A stretch of DNA of 64,000 nucleotides, from NCBI RefSeq assembly GCF_002933275.1, contig NZ_PSSX01000017.1, forward strand, positions 30,666 to 94,665, read 5' to 3'. The position numbers were made by a program, and so were the translations under genes. The notes below the pieces were generated by a model that was not told where the DNA came from, made no database searches, and worked only from the letters and a program-made list of their open reading frames with translations. The number at the start of each line of letters is the position of its first letter. Within the stretch, counting starts at the first letter, position 1. Of the stretch, positions 1 to 8,064 are shown one piece after another. The DNA is from Marinobacter maroccanus (GTDB lineage: Bacteria > Pseudomonadota > Gammaproteobacteria > Pseudomonadales > Oleiphilaceae).

Positions 1-183
1 TATAATATCGAGAAACTGGTGAGCGTTGACTTCAATCACAACGCGCTTTCGAGCATCTTTGATGCCAACCACACCCGGGTTCTGGGCCGTCACGTAAAGG
101 TCATGGCCTGGTACGACAATGAATGGGGCTTCTCGAACCGCATGCTGGATAATGCCCTCGCCCTGATCAAGGCCGGCCAGTAA
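1..183 (+). CDS. gap: Glyceraldehyde-3-phosphate dehydrogenase, C-terminal end (partial)
   Basis: This is the last 60 codons of a gene cut by the left edge of the window. The frame reads without a stop into TAA at 181. It contains the C-terminal GAPDH signature [15 protein letters not shown], which belongs to the class I NAD(P)-dependent enzyme that interconverts glyceraldehyde-3-phosphate and 1,3-bisphosphoglycerate in the cytosol. Pyruvate kinase follows on the same strand after 68 bases, so the two probably form one lower-glycolysis unit next to the Entner-Doudoroff genes. Which paralogue it is (catabolic or gluconeogenic) cannot be told from the fragment. Confidence 0.93.
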   Translation, partial: YNIEKLVSVDFNHNALSSIFDANHTRVLGRHVKVMAWYDNEWGFSNRMLDNALALIKAGQ

Positions 184-251
184 ATCTGGCCGTCCCGGCT
201 GATTCCGCTACTCTGTTCGAGACCATTTTGAAGAACCAAAGGACACCAACC

Positions 252-1700
252 ATGCTCAGGCGTACCAAGATTGTCGCCACCCTCGGCCCCGCCACCGACT
301 CACCGGAATCCCTCGCGGCCATTATCGCCGCAGGTGTAGACGTTACCCGACTTAACTTTTCCCACGGCAGTGCCGAAGAGCACATAGGGCGAGCCCGGCG
401 CGTTCGCGAAGCGGCAGCGTCCCAGGGCCGGTTCGTCGCACTATTGGCCGATCTGCAGGGTCCCAAGCTCCGGATCGCCCGGTTTTCGGAGAACAAGGTC
501 ACCCTCACGGCAGGCCAGACATTTATCCTGGACGCTGCCATGGACAAGGAAGCAGGCACTGAAGAAAGGGTCGGTATCGACTACGAGCAACTGATCGAGG
601 ATGTGAAACCGGGCGACATTCTGGTGCTCGATGACGGGCGCATCGAGATGGAAGTGCAGTCGGTCAGTGACCACAGCATCACCTCCACCGTTCTGATCGG
701 CGGCCCGCTCTCCAATAACAAGGGTCTGAACAAGCGTGGCGGCGGCCTGTCCGCGGAAGCGCTGACGGAAAAGGACAAGCAGGACATCGTGACGGCCGCC
801 AAACTGGGCGCGGATTACGTGGCGGTCTCGTTTGTCCGCACCGCCGAGGATATGCACATCGCCCGGCGCCTGCTCAAAGAGGCAGGCTCTGACGCGGGCC
901 TGGTCGCGAAAATCGAACGGGCGGAACTTGCCGACGATGTGGAAGCCCTGGACGCGGTAATTGAAGCATCCGATGCCGTGATGGTTGCCCGTGGCGATCT
1001 GGCTGTGGAAATCGGCGACGCCCAGCTGGTAGGCGTTCAGAAACACATCATCTCCCGCGCCCGCGTTCTTAACCGTGCCGTGATTACGGCCACGCAGATG
1101 ATGGAGTCGATGATAACCAGCCCGATGCCAACGCGAGCCGAAGTCTCAGACGTTGCCAACGCGGTGATGGACTACACCGATGCGGTGATGCTGTCTGCCG
1201 AAACCGCAGTAGGTGATTATCCGAAAGAAGCCGTGGAAGCCATGGTGCGGATCTGCCTGGGTGCAGAGAAGCATCCGTCCATGCACCAATCCAAGCACCG
1301 GATTCACGAAAGCATGGAAGAGGTGGACGAGGCCATTGCCCTGTCGGCCATGTACGCGGCCAACCACCTTGAAGGCGTCTCAGCCATCATCTGCATGACC
1401 GAAACCGGGGCCACGCCACGACTGATGTCGCGCATCAAGTCGAGCCTGCCGATCTTTGCGTTTTCGCGCCATCACTCAACTCAACATCGGGTTGTGCTGT
1501 TCCGGGGTGTTCAGACGGTGCCTTTTGATTCTGCCAAGATTCCGAACGAGCGAACAAATGCGCTGGCGGTGTCGGAGCTGGTGAATTGTGGGGCGGTTAA
1601 GGATGGTGATCTGGTGGTGATTACCAAGGGTGATTATGTGAATGCCCAAGGTGGGACCAATACCATGAAGATTGTTCGGGTCGGGTCGGATATTCGCTGA
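252..1700 (+). CDS. pyk: Pyruvate kinase
   Basis: This 482-residue protein converts phosphoenolpyruvate and ADP to pyruvate and ATP in the cytosol. It begins [16 protein letters not shown], with the substrate-binding arginine and the family N-terminus. It carries the catalytic-lysine and metal region [10 protein letters not shown]...[13 protein letters not shown] and the [10 protein letters not shown] signature, and ends with the C-terminal allosteric domain. The length matches PykA-type enzymes of about 480 residues. ATG 252 is preferred over an in-frame TTG at 228 because AAAGGA at 238-243 sits 8 bases before it. The gene lies directly downstream of gap and completes the route from Entner-Doudoroff intermediates to pyruvate. 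Confidence 0.97.
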   Translation: MLRRTKIVATLGPATDSPESLAAIIAAGVDVTRLNFSHGSAEEHIGRARRVREAAASQGRFVALLADLQGPKLRIARFSENKVTLTAGQTFILDAAMDKEAGTEERVGIDYEQLIEDVKPGDILVLDDGRIEMEVQSVSDHSITSTVLIGGPLSNNKGLNKRGGGLSAEALTEKDKQDIVTAAKLGADYVAVSFVRTAEDMHIARRLLKEAGSDAGLVAKIERAELADDVEALDAVIEASDAVMVARGDLAVEIGDAQLVGVQKHIISRARVLNRAVITATQMMESMITSPMPTRAEVSDVANAVMDYTDAVMLSAETAVGDYPKEAVEAMVRICLGAEKHPSMHQSKHRIHESMEEVDEAIALSAMYAANHLEGVSAIICMTETGATPRLMSRIKSSLPIFAFSRHHSTQHRVVLFRGVQTVPFDSAKIPNERTNALAVSELVNCGAVKDGDLVVITKGDYVNAQGGTNTMKIVRVGSDIR

Positions 1701-1771
1701 TCTGTTCTTTTGATCTCGCTGTCTCTGGTGCACGACCTGGTAGCCTGAGGGTCTGTGCCGGGCGGCAGTGA

Positions 1772-1861
1772 GGTATCCCTTTCCAAAAAACGCTACGAGC
1801 ACATCCATGTGCGCTTGGCGCTGGCCGTCCCTGGCCAGCGACATTTTTGGAAAGGGATACC
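1772..1861. repeat. Intergenic palindromic element, short copy (A)
   Basis: A 90-base element is bounded by a perfect 18-base inverted repeat (1772-1789 and 1844-1861; arm ggtatccctttccaaaaa). Inside are cgctacgagcac (1790-1801) and a 40-base core (1805-1844) containing its own hairpin, ctggcc...ggccag. The core recurs in inverted orientation at 2095-2134 with 39 of 40 bases identical. Together with copy B and the pair of hairpins at 1929-2028 it occupies most of the 598-base gap between pyk and eda, which has no credible gene. It could also terminate pyk transcription. Confidence 0.8.
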
Positions 1862-1928
1862 CCACTCCCTCCTTCAGAATTTTCCAGTTATCTCGGTCTG
1901 ACAGCTTTTCTAGCATTGAGAGCGTCAT

Positions 1929-2028
1929 GTAGGTCGGATTAGCCGCAGGCGTAATCCGACGGACCTCGCCTGGGTTTCAGAGTTTAAAGATTGATTGTCG
2001 GATTACGCCTGCGGCTAATCCGACCTAC
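1929..2028. repeat. REP-like inverted doublet (REPIN-type), copy 1
   Basis: Two 32-base units, 1929-1960 and 1997-2028, are exact reverse complements of each other and are separated by 36 bases. Each unit is itself a hairpin with arms gtcggatta and taatccgac, preceded or followed by gtag/ctac. A second doublet of the same design is at 22201-22292. This is the architecture of REP doublets that are mobilised in trans by REP-associated tyrosine transposases; no such transposase is in the window. Confidence 0.85.
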
Positions 2029-2075
2029 GAAATCATGGTGACTACCGGCGTTATCGGAAGGTTTAACTAGCGCGT

Positions 2076-2250
2076 TGGGGCAGGGCTTCCGGGAATGTCG
2101 CTGGCCAGGGATGGCCAGCGCCAAGCGCACATGGGTGAGGCGGAGCGTTTATGAAGCGAAGCTTCATGCGACAGACGAACGACAGCAATCTGTGATTGCT
2201 GGCTGGACCCCGAAGGGGTGCTCGTAGCGTTTCCCGGAAGCCCTGCCCCA
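2076..2250. repeat. Intergenic palindromic element, long copy (B)
   Basis: A 175-base element, inverted relative to copy A, is bounded by a perfect 20-base inverted repeat (2076-2095 and 2231-2250). It carries the same 40-base core (2095-2134, one mismatch) and the same gtgctcgtagcg motif (2218-2229). It has about 83 extra bases between these two blocks that copy A lacks. The outer arms are unrelated in sequence to those of copy A, yet both pairs are perfectly self-complementary. Confidence 0.8.
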
Positions 2251-2298
2251 AAGTGCGTCCACTCCAAAACTTCCAGGCTGGGGAAACCAAGTCGGAAG

Positions 2299-2946
2299 TC
2301 AGAGATCAGCCAAACTCCCCCGCGCAATCTCGGTAATCTGCGACCAGTCTTTGGCCGCCACCACATCCGCAGGGGTCAACCAGGTGCCACCGACGGCCTG
2401 GACGTTGCCGAGGGCCAGGTAGTCTGCCGCGGTGTTGCGGCGGATGCCGCCGGTGGGGCAGAAGGTGACGTCCGGGAATGGCCCACTGAAGGCTTTGAGG
2501 GCCGGGATGCCGCCGGCGACTTCGGCGGGGAAGAATTTGAATTCGCGGTAGCCGAGATTGTAGCCGACCATCAGTTCAGAGATGGTGGCAATGCCCGGCA
2601 ACAGCGGGGCTTCGGAGGTTACGCCAAATTCCAGGATGGCTTCGGTCACGCCCGGGGTGATAACAAACTGGGCGCCCGCGGCTTCCACCTGGCGGTACTG
2701 AGCAATGCTGGTGACGGTGCCCGCACCCACCCAGGCGTCCGGGATGGCCTTGCGGACTTTTTCGATGGCTTTGAGGCCGTGTTCGGTACGCAAAGTGATT
2801 TCCAGGACGTTGATACCGCCATCAACCAGTGCCTGGCAAAGTGGCACGGCGTCTTCAAGATCTTGAATAGCGATCACAGGCACCAGGGGTGAGGATTGCA
2901 GTACTGCCCTGACGCGCTCGCGATGGTAGTCGGAAAGCTGGTTCAT
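2299..2946 (-). CDS. eda: KDPG aldolase (2-dehydro-3-deoxyphosphogluconate aldolase)
   Basis: A 215-residue class I aldolase that splits 2-keto-3-deoxy-6-phosphogluconate into pyruvate and glyceraldehyde-3-phosphate, the last step of the Entner-Doudoroff pathway. It shows LEITLRTEHGL with the catalytic glutamate region, GAGTV, and the Schiff-base lysine in REFKFFPAEV. Start 2946 is chosen because GGAG lies 6 bases upstream; an ATG at 2958 in the same frame has no ribosome-binding site and would add four residues. It is the third gene of zwf-pgl-eda, 29 bases after pgl. The dehydratase gene edd is not in the window. Confidence 0.95.
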   Translation of the reverse strand: MNQLSDYHRERVRAVLQSSPLVPVIAIQDLEDAVPLCQALVDGGINVLEITLRTEHGLKAIEKVRKAIPDAWVGAGTVTSIAQYRQVEAAGAQFVITPGVTEAILEFGVTSEAPLLPGIATISELMVGYNLGYREFKFFPAEVAGGIPALKAFSGPFPDVTFCPTGGIRRNTAADYLALGNVQAVGGTWLTPADVVAAKDWSQITEIARGSLADL

Positions 2947-2975
2947 CATTTTCTCCATAACAAAGGTCGGGCGTT

Positions 2976-3695
2976 TCAGGGGCTCCAGAACACCTGGAGG
3001 CCAGGCTTCAGAAAAGCTCTGATGGGCATTTCGAGAACCTTATCCGGTTCGGACATGGCCCGCGCGAGTGTCTGCAGCTTGTCCTCGCCCTTCAAATGCA
3101 AAGCGGTGAAGCGGGCATCTCTCAGGGGTGGCCATGTCAGGGTGATGCGTTTTTGGGGTTGCGACGCGGGCGTGGCGGCCGCAACGATTTCCTGACACTC
3201 CGGATTCATGGCGCCCTCCAGCTCCGGTGCGTCCGGGAACAGCGACGCCGTGTGGCCGTCGTTACCCATGCCCAGAATCAGCACGTCGATGGGCAGGGCC
3301 AGATCGGCCAGCTCGGCCTTCACCCGGTCCAGGCCCTCGGCAGGTGTGGCACCGGGCTGTTTGAGGGACAGGAATCGGGCCGACGCAGCCTTGTTCTGCA
3401 GCAGATGCTCGCGAACCAGGCGGGTATTGCTGGCGTCGTCGGCTTCATCCACCCAACGTTCATCCGCCAGCAACACGTCTACCCTGCTCCATTCCAGATC
3501 CTTGCCGGAAAGCGCCTTGAAAAATGGCAGCGGCGTGGATCCGCCGGATACCACCAGGCTCGCCCTGGGCGCTTCTCTCAGGCGGGCAGCCAGGAACCCG
3601 GCGACCACATCCGCAAGATTCAGGGCCACGTTCCCCGGCGTTTCACCTGAACAGTCGCTGACGCCCTCGGGCAAGCGAAGATCAGACATCTTCAT
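2976..3695 (-). CDS. pgl: 6-phosphogluconolactonase
   Basis: A 239-residue member of the DevB/SOL family that hydrolyses 6-phosphogluconolactone to 6-phosphogluconate in the cytosol. The family motifs are [13 protein letters not shown] near residue 50, [10 protein letters not shown] near 75 and [16 protein letters not shown] near 140. Its start overlaps the end of zwf by 14 bases, which indicates translational coupling. GGAGG lies 7 bases before ATG 3695; a second ATG at 3689 is possible. It links Zwf to the Entner-Doudoroff aldolase encoded next. Confidence 0.95.
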   Translation of the reverse strand: MKMSDLRLPEGVSDCSGETPGNVALNLADVVAGFLAARLREAPRASLVVSGGSTPLPFFKALSGKDLEWSRVDVLLADERWVDEADDASNTRLVREHLLQNKAASARFLSLKQPGATPAEGLDRVKAELADLALPIDVLILGMGNDGHTASLFPDAPELEGAMNPECQEIVAAATPASQPQKRITLTWPPLRDARFTALHLKGEDKLQTLARAMSEPDKVLEMPIRAFLKPGLQVFWSP

Positions 3696-5157
3696 ACCAG
3701 CTCCTCCCGTCCCGGGTAATCATGGCAATCGAGGCAACCGGCCCCCAGGTTCCAGCGGCATAACGCTTGGGCGGTTCGCCGCTGTCTTTCCAGTTCTGGA
3801 TTACCTGGTCTACCCAGCGCCAGGCAAACTCCACCTCGTCACGGCGGACAAACAGGTACTGATTGCCTTTCATCACCTCCCATAGCAGACGCTCATAGGC
3901 GTCGGGAATACGGTCGGTGGCAAAGGTCTCCGAAAAGGTCAGCTCCAGCGGGCCCTGACGCAGGCGCATGCCCTTGTCCAGACCCTGGTCCTTGGTGAGG
4001 ATCTTGAGGGCCATACCCTCATCCGGCTGAAGACGGATGATCAGCTTGTTGTTGGCCAGGTGCTTCTGGTCCGGATCAAAGATGTAGTGCGGCGCCGGCT
4101 TGAAGTGAATGATAATCTGCGACAGCTTCTCCGGCAGGCGTTTGCCGGTGCGGATGTAAAACGGAACACCGGACCAGCGCCAGTTGTCGATCTCGGCCTT
4201 GAGCGCCACGAAGGTTTCGGTGGCACTGCCCTTATTCGCACCCTCTTCTTCGAGGTAACCGGGAACCGGTTTGCCGTTACTGGTGCCGGCGGTGTACTGA
4301 CCACGCACAACGTAGCTGTCCATCATGTCCGGAGTAATCTGCTTCAGCGCCTTGAGCACTTTTACCTTTTCATCCCGAATGCTGTCCGCGGACAAATCCG
4401 AAGGCGGGTCCATAGCGATCAGACACAGCAGCTGCAACAGGTGGTTCTGGATCATGTCGCGAATCTGGCCGGCCTTGTCGAAATAACCCCACCGGCCCTC
4501 AATGCCAACACTTTCAGCAACGGTAATTTCCACGTGTGAGATGTGGTTCTGGTCCCATTGGGAGGCAAACAGGTTGTTGGCAAAACGCAGAGCGATCAGG
4601 TTCTGAACGGTTTCCTTGCCCAGGTAATGATCAATCCGGAACAGCTGGTTCTCGTTGTAGACCTCGCCCAGCTCGTCGTTGATCACCTTCGACGACTCCA
4701 GGTCGTGACCGATCGGTTTTTCTACCACCACCCGCGTCTTCTCGGTACAGCAACTGGCGGAGCGCAGGTTTCGGGCTATGACGCCATACATGGACGGCGG
4801 GGTTGCCATATAAACAATAAGCTCATTGTTCGCGTCATCACGCCACTCGTTGAGCACACCGAAAGCGTCCGGTTCGTTAAAATCCAGAATCTGGTAATCA
4901 ACCCGCTTCAGAAAGGACTTGGCCAGTTCAGCATCGAACTCTTCTGGCTTTACATGCTGCTTCAGCTTGTCAAACAACTGCTGGCGCACAGTCTCGGTAT
5001 CCGCCTCTGTGCGGGCAATAGCCAGCACCCGGCTACCGTCGGCCAGGAGGTTGGCGCGCTCCAGCTGGTACAGCGCCGGAAACAGTTTTCGCTGGGCAAG
5101 GTCACCCAACGCTCCGAATAGCATGAGGTCACAACGGGTATTGATCTTGTTGACCAT
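3682..5157 (-). CDS. zwf: Glucose-6-phosphate 1-dehydrogenase
   Basis: A 491-residue enzyme that oxidises glucose-6-phosphate to 6-phosphogluconolactone with NAD(P)+. The dinucleotide fold begins at [15 protein letters not shown], and the active-site signature RIDHYLGKE follows with EKPIGHDL upstream. Length is normal for the family. ATG 5157 has AGAAGGA just upstream. It is the first gene of the leftward zwf-pgl-eda operon and is divergent from a HexR-type repressor, an arrangement known from pseudomonads, where HexR senses KDPG and represses this operon. Confidence 0.97.
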   Translation of the reverse strand: MVNKINTRCDLMLFGALGDLAQRKLFPALYQLERANLLADGSRVLAIARTEADTETVRQQLFDKLKQHVKPEEFDAELAKSFLKRVDYQILDFNEPDAFGVLNEWRDDANNELIVYMATPPSMYGVIARNLRSASCCTEKTRVVVEKPIGHDLESSKVINDELGEVYNENQLFRIDHYLGKETVQNLIALRFANNLFASQWDQNHISHVEITVAESVGIEGRWGYFDKAGQIRDMIQNHLLQLLCLIAMDPPSDLSADSIRDEKVKVLKALKQITPDMMDSYVVRGQYTAGTSNGKPVPGYLEEEGANKGSATETFVALKAEIDNWRWSGVPFYIRTGKRLPEKLSQIIIHFKPAPHYIFDPDQKHLANNKLIIRLQPDEGMALKILTKDQGLDKGMRLRQGPLELTFSETFATDRIPDAYERLLWEVMKGNQYLFVRRDEVEFAWRWVDQVIQNWKDSGEPPKRYAAGTWGPVASIAMITRDGRSWYEDV

Positions 5158-5212
5158 TGGTTCCTTCTCTCTGGTGGGCAGTCCGTCGCAAAAACTCGAC
5201 GACAGGACTCAA

Positions 5213-5226
5213 TGTAGTAATTTTAA
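5213..5226. promoter_or_regulatory. Candidate HexR operator between zwf and hexR
   Basis: The 14 bases TGTAGTAATTTTAA match 12 of 14 positions of the recalled gammaproteobacterial HexR consensus TGTARTWWWYTACA; the left half is complete and the right half is degenerate. It sits 56 bases upstream of the zwf start codon in the divergent promoter region, where a HexR site is expected. The match is by eye only. Confidence 0.5.
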
Positions 5227-5285
5227 ACAAATAATGACATCCAAAAATCAATTTTCCAAGAAAAAACTGCGTTTCTTGATACTTT

Positions 5286-5319
5286 TACTACCCCAAAACC
5301 GGTAAAAAAGCGGTATAAT
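5286..5319 (+). promoter_or_regulatory. hexR promoter region: TACTACCCC box and -10
   Basis: A good -10 hexamer TATAAT lies at 5314-5319, 49 bases before the chosen hexR start. No convincing -35 is present at the normal distance. In its place is TACTACCCC at 5286-5294, a 9-mer that also occurs upstream of the maltoporin (6348-6356) and of the pullulanase (7928-7936). An activator site in the -35 region is a plausible reading. Confidence 0.45.
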
Positions 5320-5368
5320 CACCGCGTTTTCAAGACAACGACCGCCCATGATTCAGGGAGTACCATTG

Positions 5369-6241
5369 ATGGCCGCGAACCAGGCGCACCGTGACGACAA
5401 TCTGCTTGAGGACATCCAGTCCAGGCTGGAGACCCTTAACAAATCCGAGCGGAAAGTGGCCGAGGCCATTCTCCGCGACCCAAGCGCGGCCACCCGTTAC
5501 AGCATAGCTGCCCTGGCCAGAGCCGCCGACGTCAGCGAGCCAACGGTTAACCGTTTCTGCAGGGGGTTCTCGGCCACAGGCTTCCCGGATTTCAAGATCC
5601 GCCTTGCCCAGAGCATCGCCACCGGCACCCCCTATATCGGCCAGAACGTGGAGCCCGACGACACCGTTGCCGAATTCGCCGACAAGATCATGCTCAGTAC
5701 CATTGCCAGCCTGGACAAGGCTCGGCAGGCACTCGATCCGAAAGCCCTGGCCACCGCGATCGATTACCTGATCCAGGCCAAGCAGATCAATTTCTTTGGT
5801 ATGGGCGGCTCTGCTGCTGTGGCGATGGACGCCCAGCACAAGTTTTTCCGCTTCAATATTCCGGTCATGTCCTACGACGACGCCCTGATGCAACGCATGG
5901 TTGCGGCCGGCGCCAACGTGGGTGATGTCATCGTGCTCATTTCCTATACAGGCCGCACCCGGGAAACCGTGGATATCGCCCAACTGGCGCGGGCCAACGG
6001 TGCTACTGTGATTGGCATCACCAATCCCGACTCCCCACTGGCAGAAAGCTGCACGGTGGTGCTGGGCGTCACCGCTCCGGAGGACACCGAGGTCTATATG
6101 CCAATGTCCTCACGCATCATTCACCTGAGCGTTATCGACATCCTCGCAACCGGCGTAACCCTGAAACGCGGCGCGGACTTCCTCGGGCACCTCAAGAAGA
6201 TCAAGGAAAGCCTCAAGCCCACCCGCTTCCCGCCGAACTGA
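5369..6241 (+). CDS. hexR: HexR-type transcriptional regulator (RpiR family)
   Basis: A 290-residue regulator with an N-terminal RpiR helix-turn-helix domain (about residues 5-80, including [24 protein letters not shown]) and a C-terminal SIS sugar-phosphate-binding domain (about 125-255, with [19 protein letters not shown] and [13 protein letters not shown]). In pseudomonads HexR represses zwf-pgl-eda and related genes and is released by KDPG. Its divergent position next to zwf supports the same role here. ATG 5369 is preferred to 5348 because AGGGAG lies 8 bases upstream. Confidence 0.93.
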   Translation: MAANQAHRDDNLLEDIQSRLETLNKSERKVAEAILRDPSAATRYSIAALARAADVSEPTVNRFCRGFSATGFPDFKIRLAQSIATGTPYIGQNVEPDDTVAEFADKIMLSTIASLDKARQALDPKALATAIDYLIQAKQINFFGMGGSAAVAMDAQHKFFRFNIPVMSYDDALMQRMVAAGANVGDVIVLISYTGRTRETVDIAQLARANGATVIGITNPDSPLAESCTVVLGVTAPEDTEVYMPMSSRIIHLSVIDILATGVTLKRGADFLGHLKKIKESLKPTRFPPN

Positions 6242-6275
6242 GAACGACTGCAGGAAAGATAGCAAAGCGAATAAC

Positions 6276-6356
6276 GGAGGGGCTCATCCTCCTACGCCCC
6301 TCCTCCCCCTGAAAACTCACCCCCCAAATTCTTTGGGGCGGATGATGTACTACCCC
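6276..6356 (+). promoter_or_regulatory. Regulatory region upstream of the maltoporin: hairpins, MalT-like boxes, TACTACCCC
   Basis: The 276-base gap after hexR contains stem ggaggggc/gcccctcc (6276-6283 and 6296-6303), which may end hexR transcription, and a second hairpin ccccaaa/tttgggg (6322-6328 and 6332-6338). On the minus strand 6299-6308 reads GGGGAGGAGG, an exact match to the recalled MalT box GGGGAKGAGG. GGATGA cores occur at 6340-6345 (+) and 6284-6289 (-). TACTACCCC is at 6348-6356. A perfect palindrome gtttgcaaac lies nearer the gene at 6455-6464. Confidence 0.4.
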
Positions 6357-6517
6357 TTACGTTACAACACTATGAAATCCGGTTTCCCAATGTCTGATTG
6401 GCAGAAGCTGCAATCGCGGGAACCGGAAGCCTGATCCGGCCATTGTCGACCTGAGTTTGCAAACCGGAGATTCCGCTTCCCTGACATTTAAAAAATGACA
6501 AAAAGCACAGGACACAG

Positions 6518-7846
6518 ATGATGCAAAATAAAAAGCGCTTTACTGCAAACAAGCTTCCCCTGGCTGCAGCAATCACCGCCGCAGTCCTGGCAACGCCAGC
6601 CGTTGCCGTTGACTTCCACGGTTATGCCCGGGCAGGCGTGTCCACGAACATTGGCAGCGGTGGCGAGCAAACCTGTTTTGGCAGCGGCTCCACCGGCCAC
6701 TACGTTGGTCGTCTGGCCGATGAATGCGACACCTATTCTGAACTGGCACTTGGCGACGAACTGTTCAGCCAGGACGGCAAAACCTTCCGGTTTGATTCCA
6801 TGCTGGCCTACAGCGCCAACCGCCAGGGCAACGACTACCAGGCCCTGAACGGCTTCAACAACATCAACAACGTGGATTTTGGCAACCAGGAAACCACGTC
6901 GAACAGCTCCGACCCGTACGGCGGTGGTGACATTGCGCTTCGCCAGCTCTATGTCTCCGCCAACAACGTGATTGAATCACTGCCCGGCGCTACCCTCTGG
7001 GCCGGTAAGCGCTTCTACAAACGGAAAGATATCCATCAACTGGATCTGTTCTACGTCAGTAACGCGGGCTATGGCGCCGGTGTCGAGAACATCACCGCAG
7101 GCCCCGGCCAACTCTCACTGGCCTATACCAACTCCGATACCAGTGATGGTGACAACTTTGTTCAGAACAACAAAGTCGACGTGCGCTACTCCTTCCCTCT
7201 GGCAGGCGGTAACAACCTGGAGCTGATCGGCATCTACGCCATGGCCGACCTGACCGACGCCCAGGAAGACGCCGGCGTAAATGATGAGAACGGCTACTTC
7301 TTCACCGCTGAATTCTCGTCCGGCGTGATGGGCGGTTTCAACAAATTTGCGGTTCAGTACGGCGCTGACTCCATGGGCTTCGCCCTGGCGGAGAATGCCA
7401 GTGGTGGCCGGGTGGACAACGGCAACGTGGCCGGCTACTTCGAATCCAGCTGGCGCGTGCTCAACCACGGCGTGATCAAGCTTGGCAAAGGCTGGGATCT
7501 CGGCCACTCAGTTGTCTACGAGCAGGCTGAGTCTCATGACCCGTCCGCCAAAGACGGCGAACGCCTGAGCATTGTTGCGCGCCCGATCTACAACTGGTCG
7601 CCAGTCATGAGCACCGCGATCGAAGTGGGCTACAGCGACACCGACCGCCCCTGGTTCACCGAATCCCAGGACCTCGGTAAATTCGCGATCGCACAGCAGT
7701 GGCAAGCAGGCCCCGGATACTGGGCGCGCCCGGTTATCCGTGCCTACGCCGCAACCTTCTTTGGTGACGAAGCCGAAGGAGCTCGCGGCGGTGAAGGTGT
7801 CGATGGAGATATCCAGATCGGCGCCCAGATCGAAGCCTGGTGGTAA
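6518..7846 (+). CDS. lamB: LamB-type maltoporin
   Basis: A 442-residue outer-membrane beta-barrel for passage of maltose and maltodextrins. A signal peptide ends near TPAVA|VDF. The mature start VDFHGYARAGVSTN, the early GSGGEQTCFG...ECDTYSELALG segment, LPGATLWAGKRFYKRKDIHQLD and the terminal aromatic residues (EAWW) are those of LamB, and the length fits (E. coli 446). AGGA at 6509-6512 serves ATG 6518 or 6521. A strong terminator follows. The pullulanase downstream would supply its substrates from branched glucans. Confidence 0.93.
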   Translation: MMQNKKRFTANKLPLAAAITAAVLATPAVAVDFHGYARAGVSTNIGSGGEQTCFGSGSTGHYVGRLADECDTYSELALGDELFSQDGKTFRFDSMLAYSANRQGNDYQALNGFNNINNVDFGNQETTSNSSDPYGGGDIALRQLYVSANNVIESLPGATLWAGKRFYKRKDIHQLDLFYVSNAGYGAGVENITAGPGQLSLAYTNSDTSDGDNFVQNNKVDVRYSFPLAGGNNLELIGIYAMADLTDAQEDAGVNDENGYFFTAEFSSGVMGGFNKFAVQYGADSMGFALAENASGGRVDNGNVAGYFESSWRVLNHGVIKLGKGWDLGHSVVYEQAESHDPSAKDGERLSIVARPIYNWSPVMSTAIEVGYSDTDRPWFTESQDLGKFAIAQQWQAGPGYWARPVIRAYAATFFGDEAEGARGGEGVDGDIQIGAQIEAWW

Positions 7847-7881
7847 GGCTCTAAAACCCACACTCTCGTTGGACCTCCTCT

Positions 7882-7910
7882 GGGCCGGCTTTTTGCCGGC
7901 CCCTTTTTTT
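7882..7910 (+). terminator. Rho-independent terminator of lamB
   Basis: Stem gggccggc (7882-7889) and gccggccc (7895-7902) with a 5-base loop, followed directly by eight T. It separates the porin from the pullulanase, so the latter needs its own promoter. Confidence 0.9.
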
Positions 7911-7927
7911 GCCTCCTGAACTGTTTC

Positions 7928-7958
7928 TACTACCCCGGCACCATTCCGTCTACGCCCC
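7928..7958 (+). promoter_or_regulatory. Shared boxes upstream of pullulanase
   Basis: TACTACCCC (7928-7936) and CTACGCCCC (7950-7958) lie in the leader between the lamB terminator and the pullulanase start. The first is also upstream of hexR and lamB, and the second is also at 6292-6300 upstream of lamB. No clear -35/-10 pair is visible, so an activator-dependent promoter is likely. Confidence 0.4.
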
Positions 7959-8064
7959 GAAAAATTGCCCACCGAAGGATGTTCTTCCGGCTGTATCACG
8001 CAACTATGAACGTGACCCGAAAGGGTTCAAAGCCAAACAAAAACAATGGAAAAGGGGATTTCCC

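Noticed and set aside
2218..2892. A 224-codon plus-strand frame between pyk and pgl
   Set aside because: It begins inside repeat element B and otherwise lies opposite eda.
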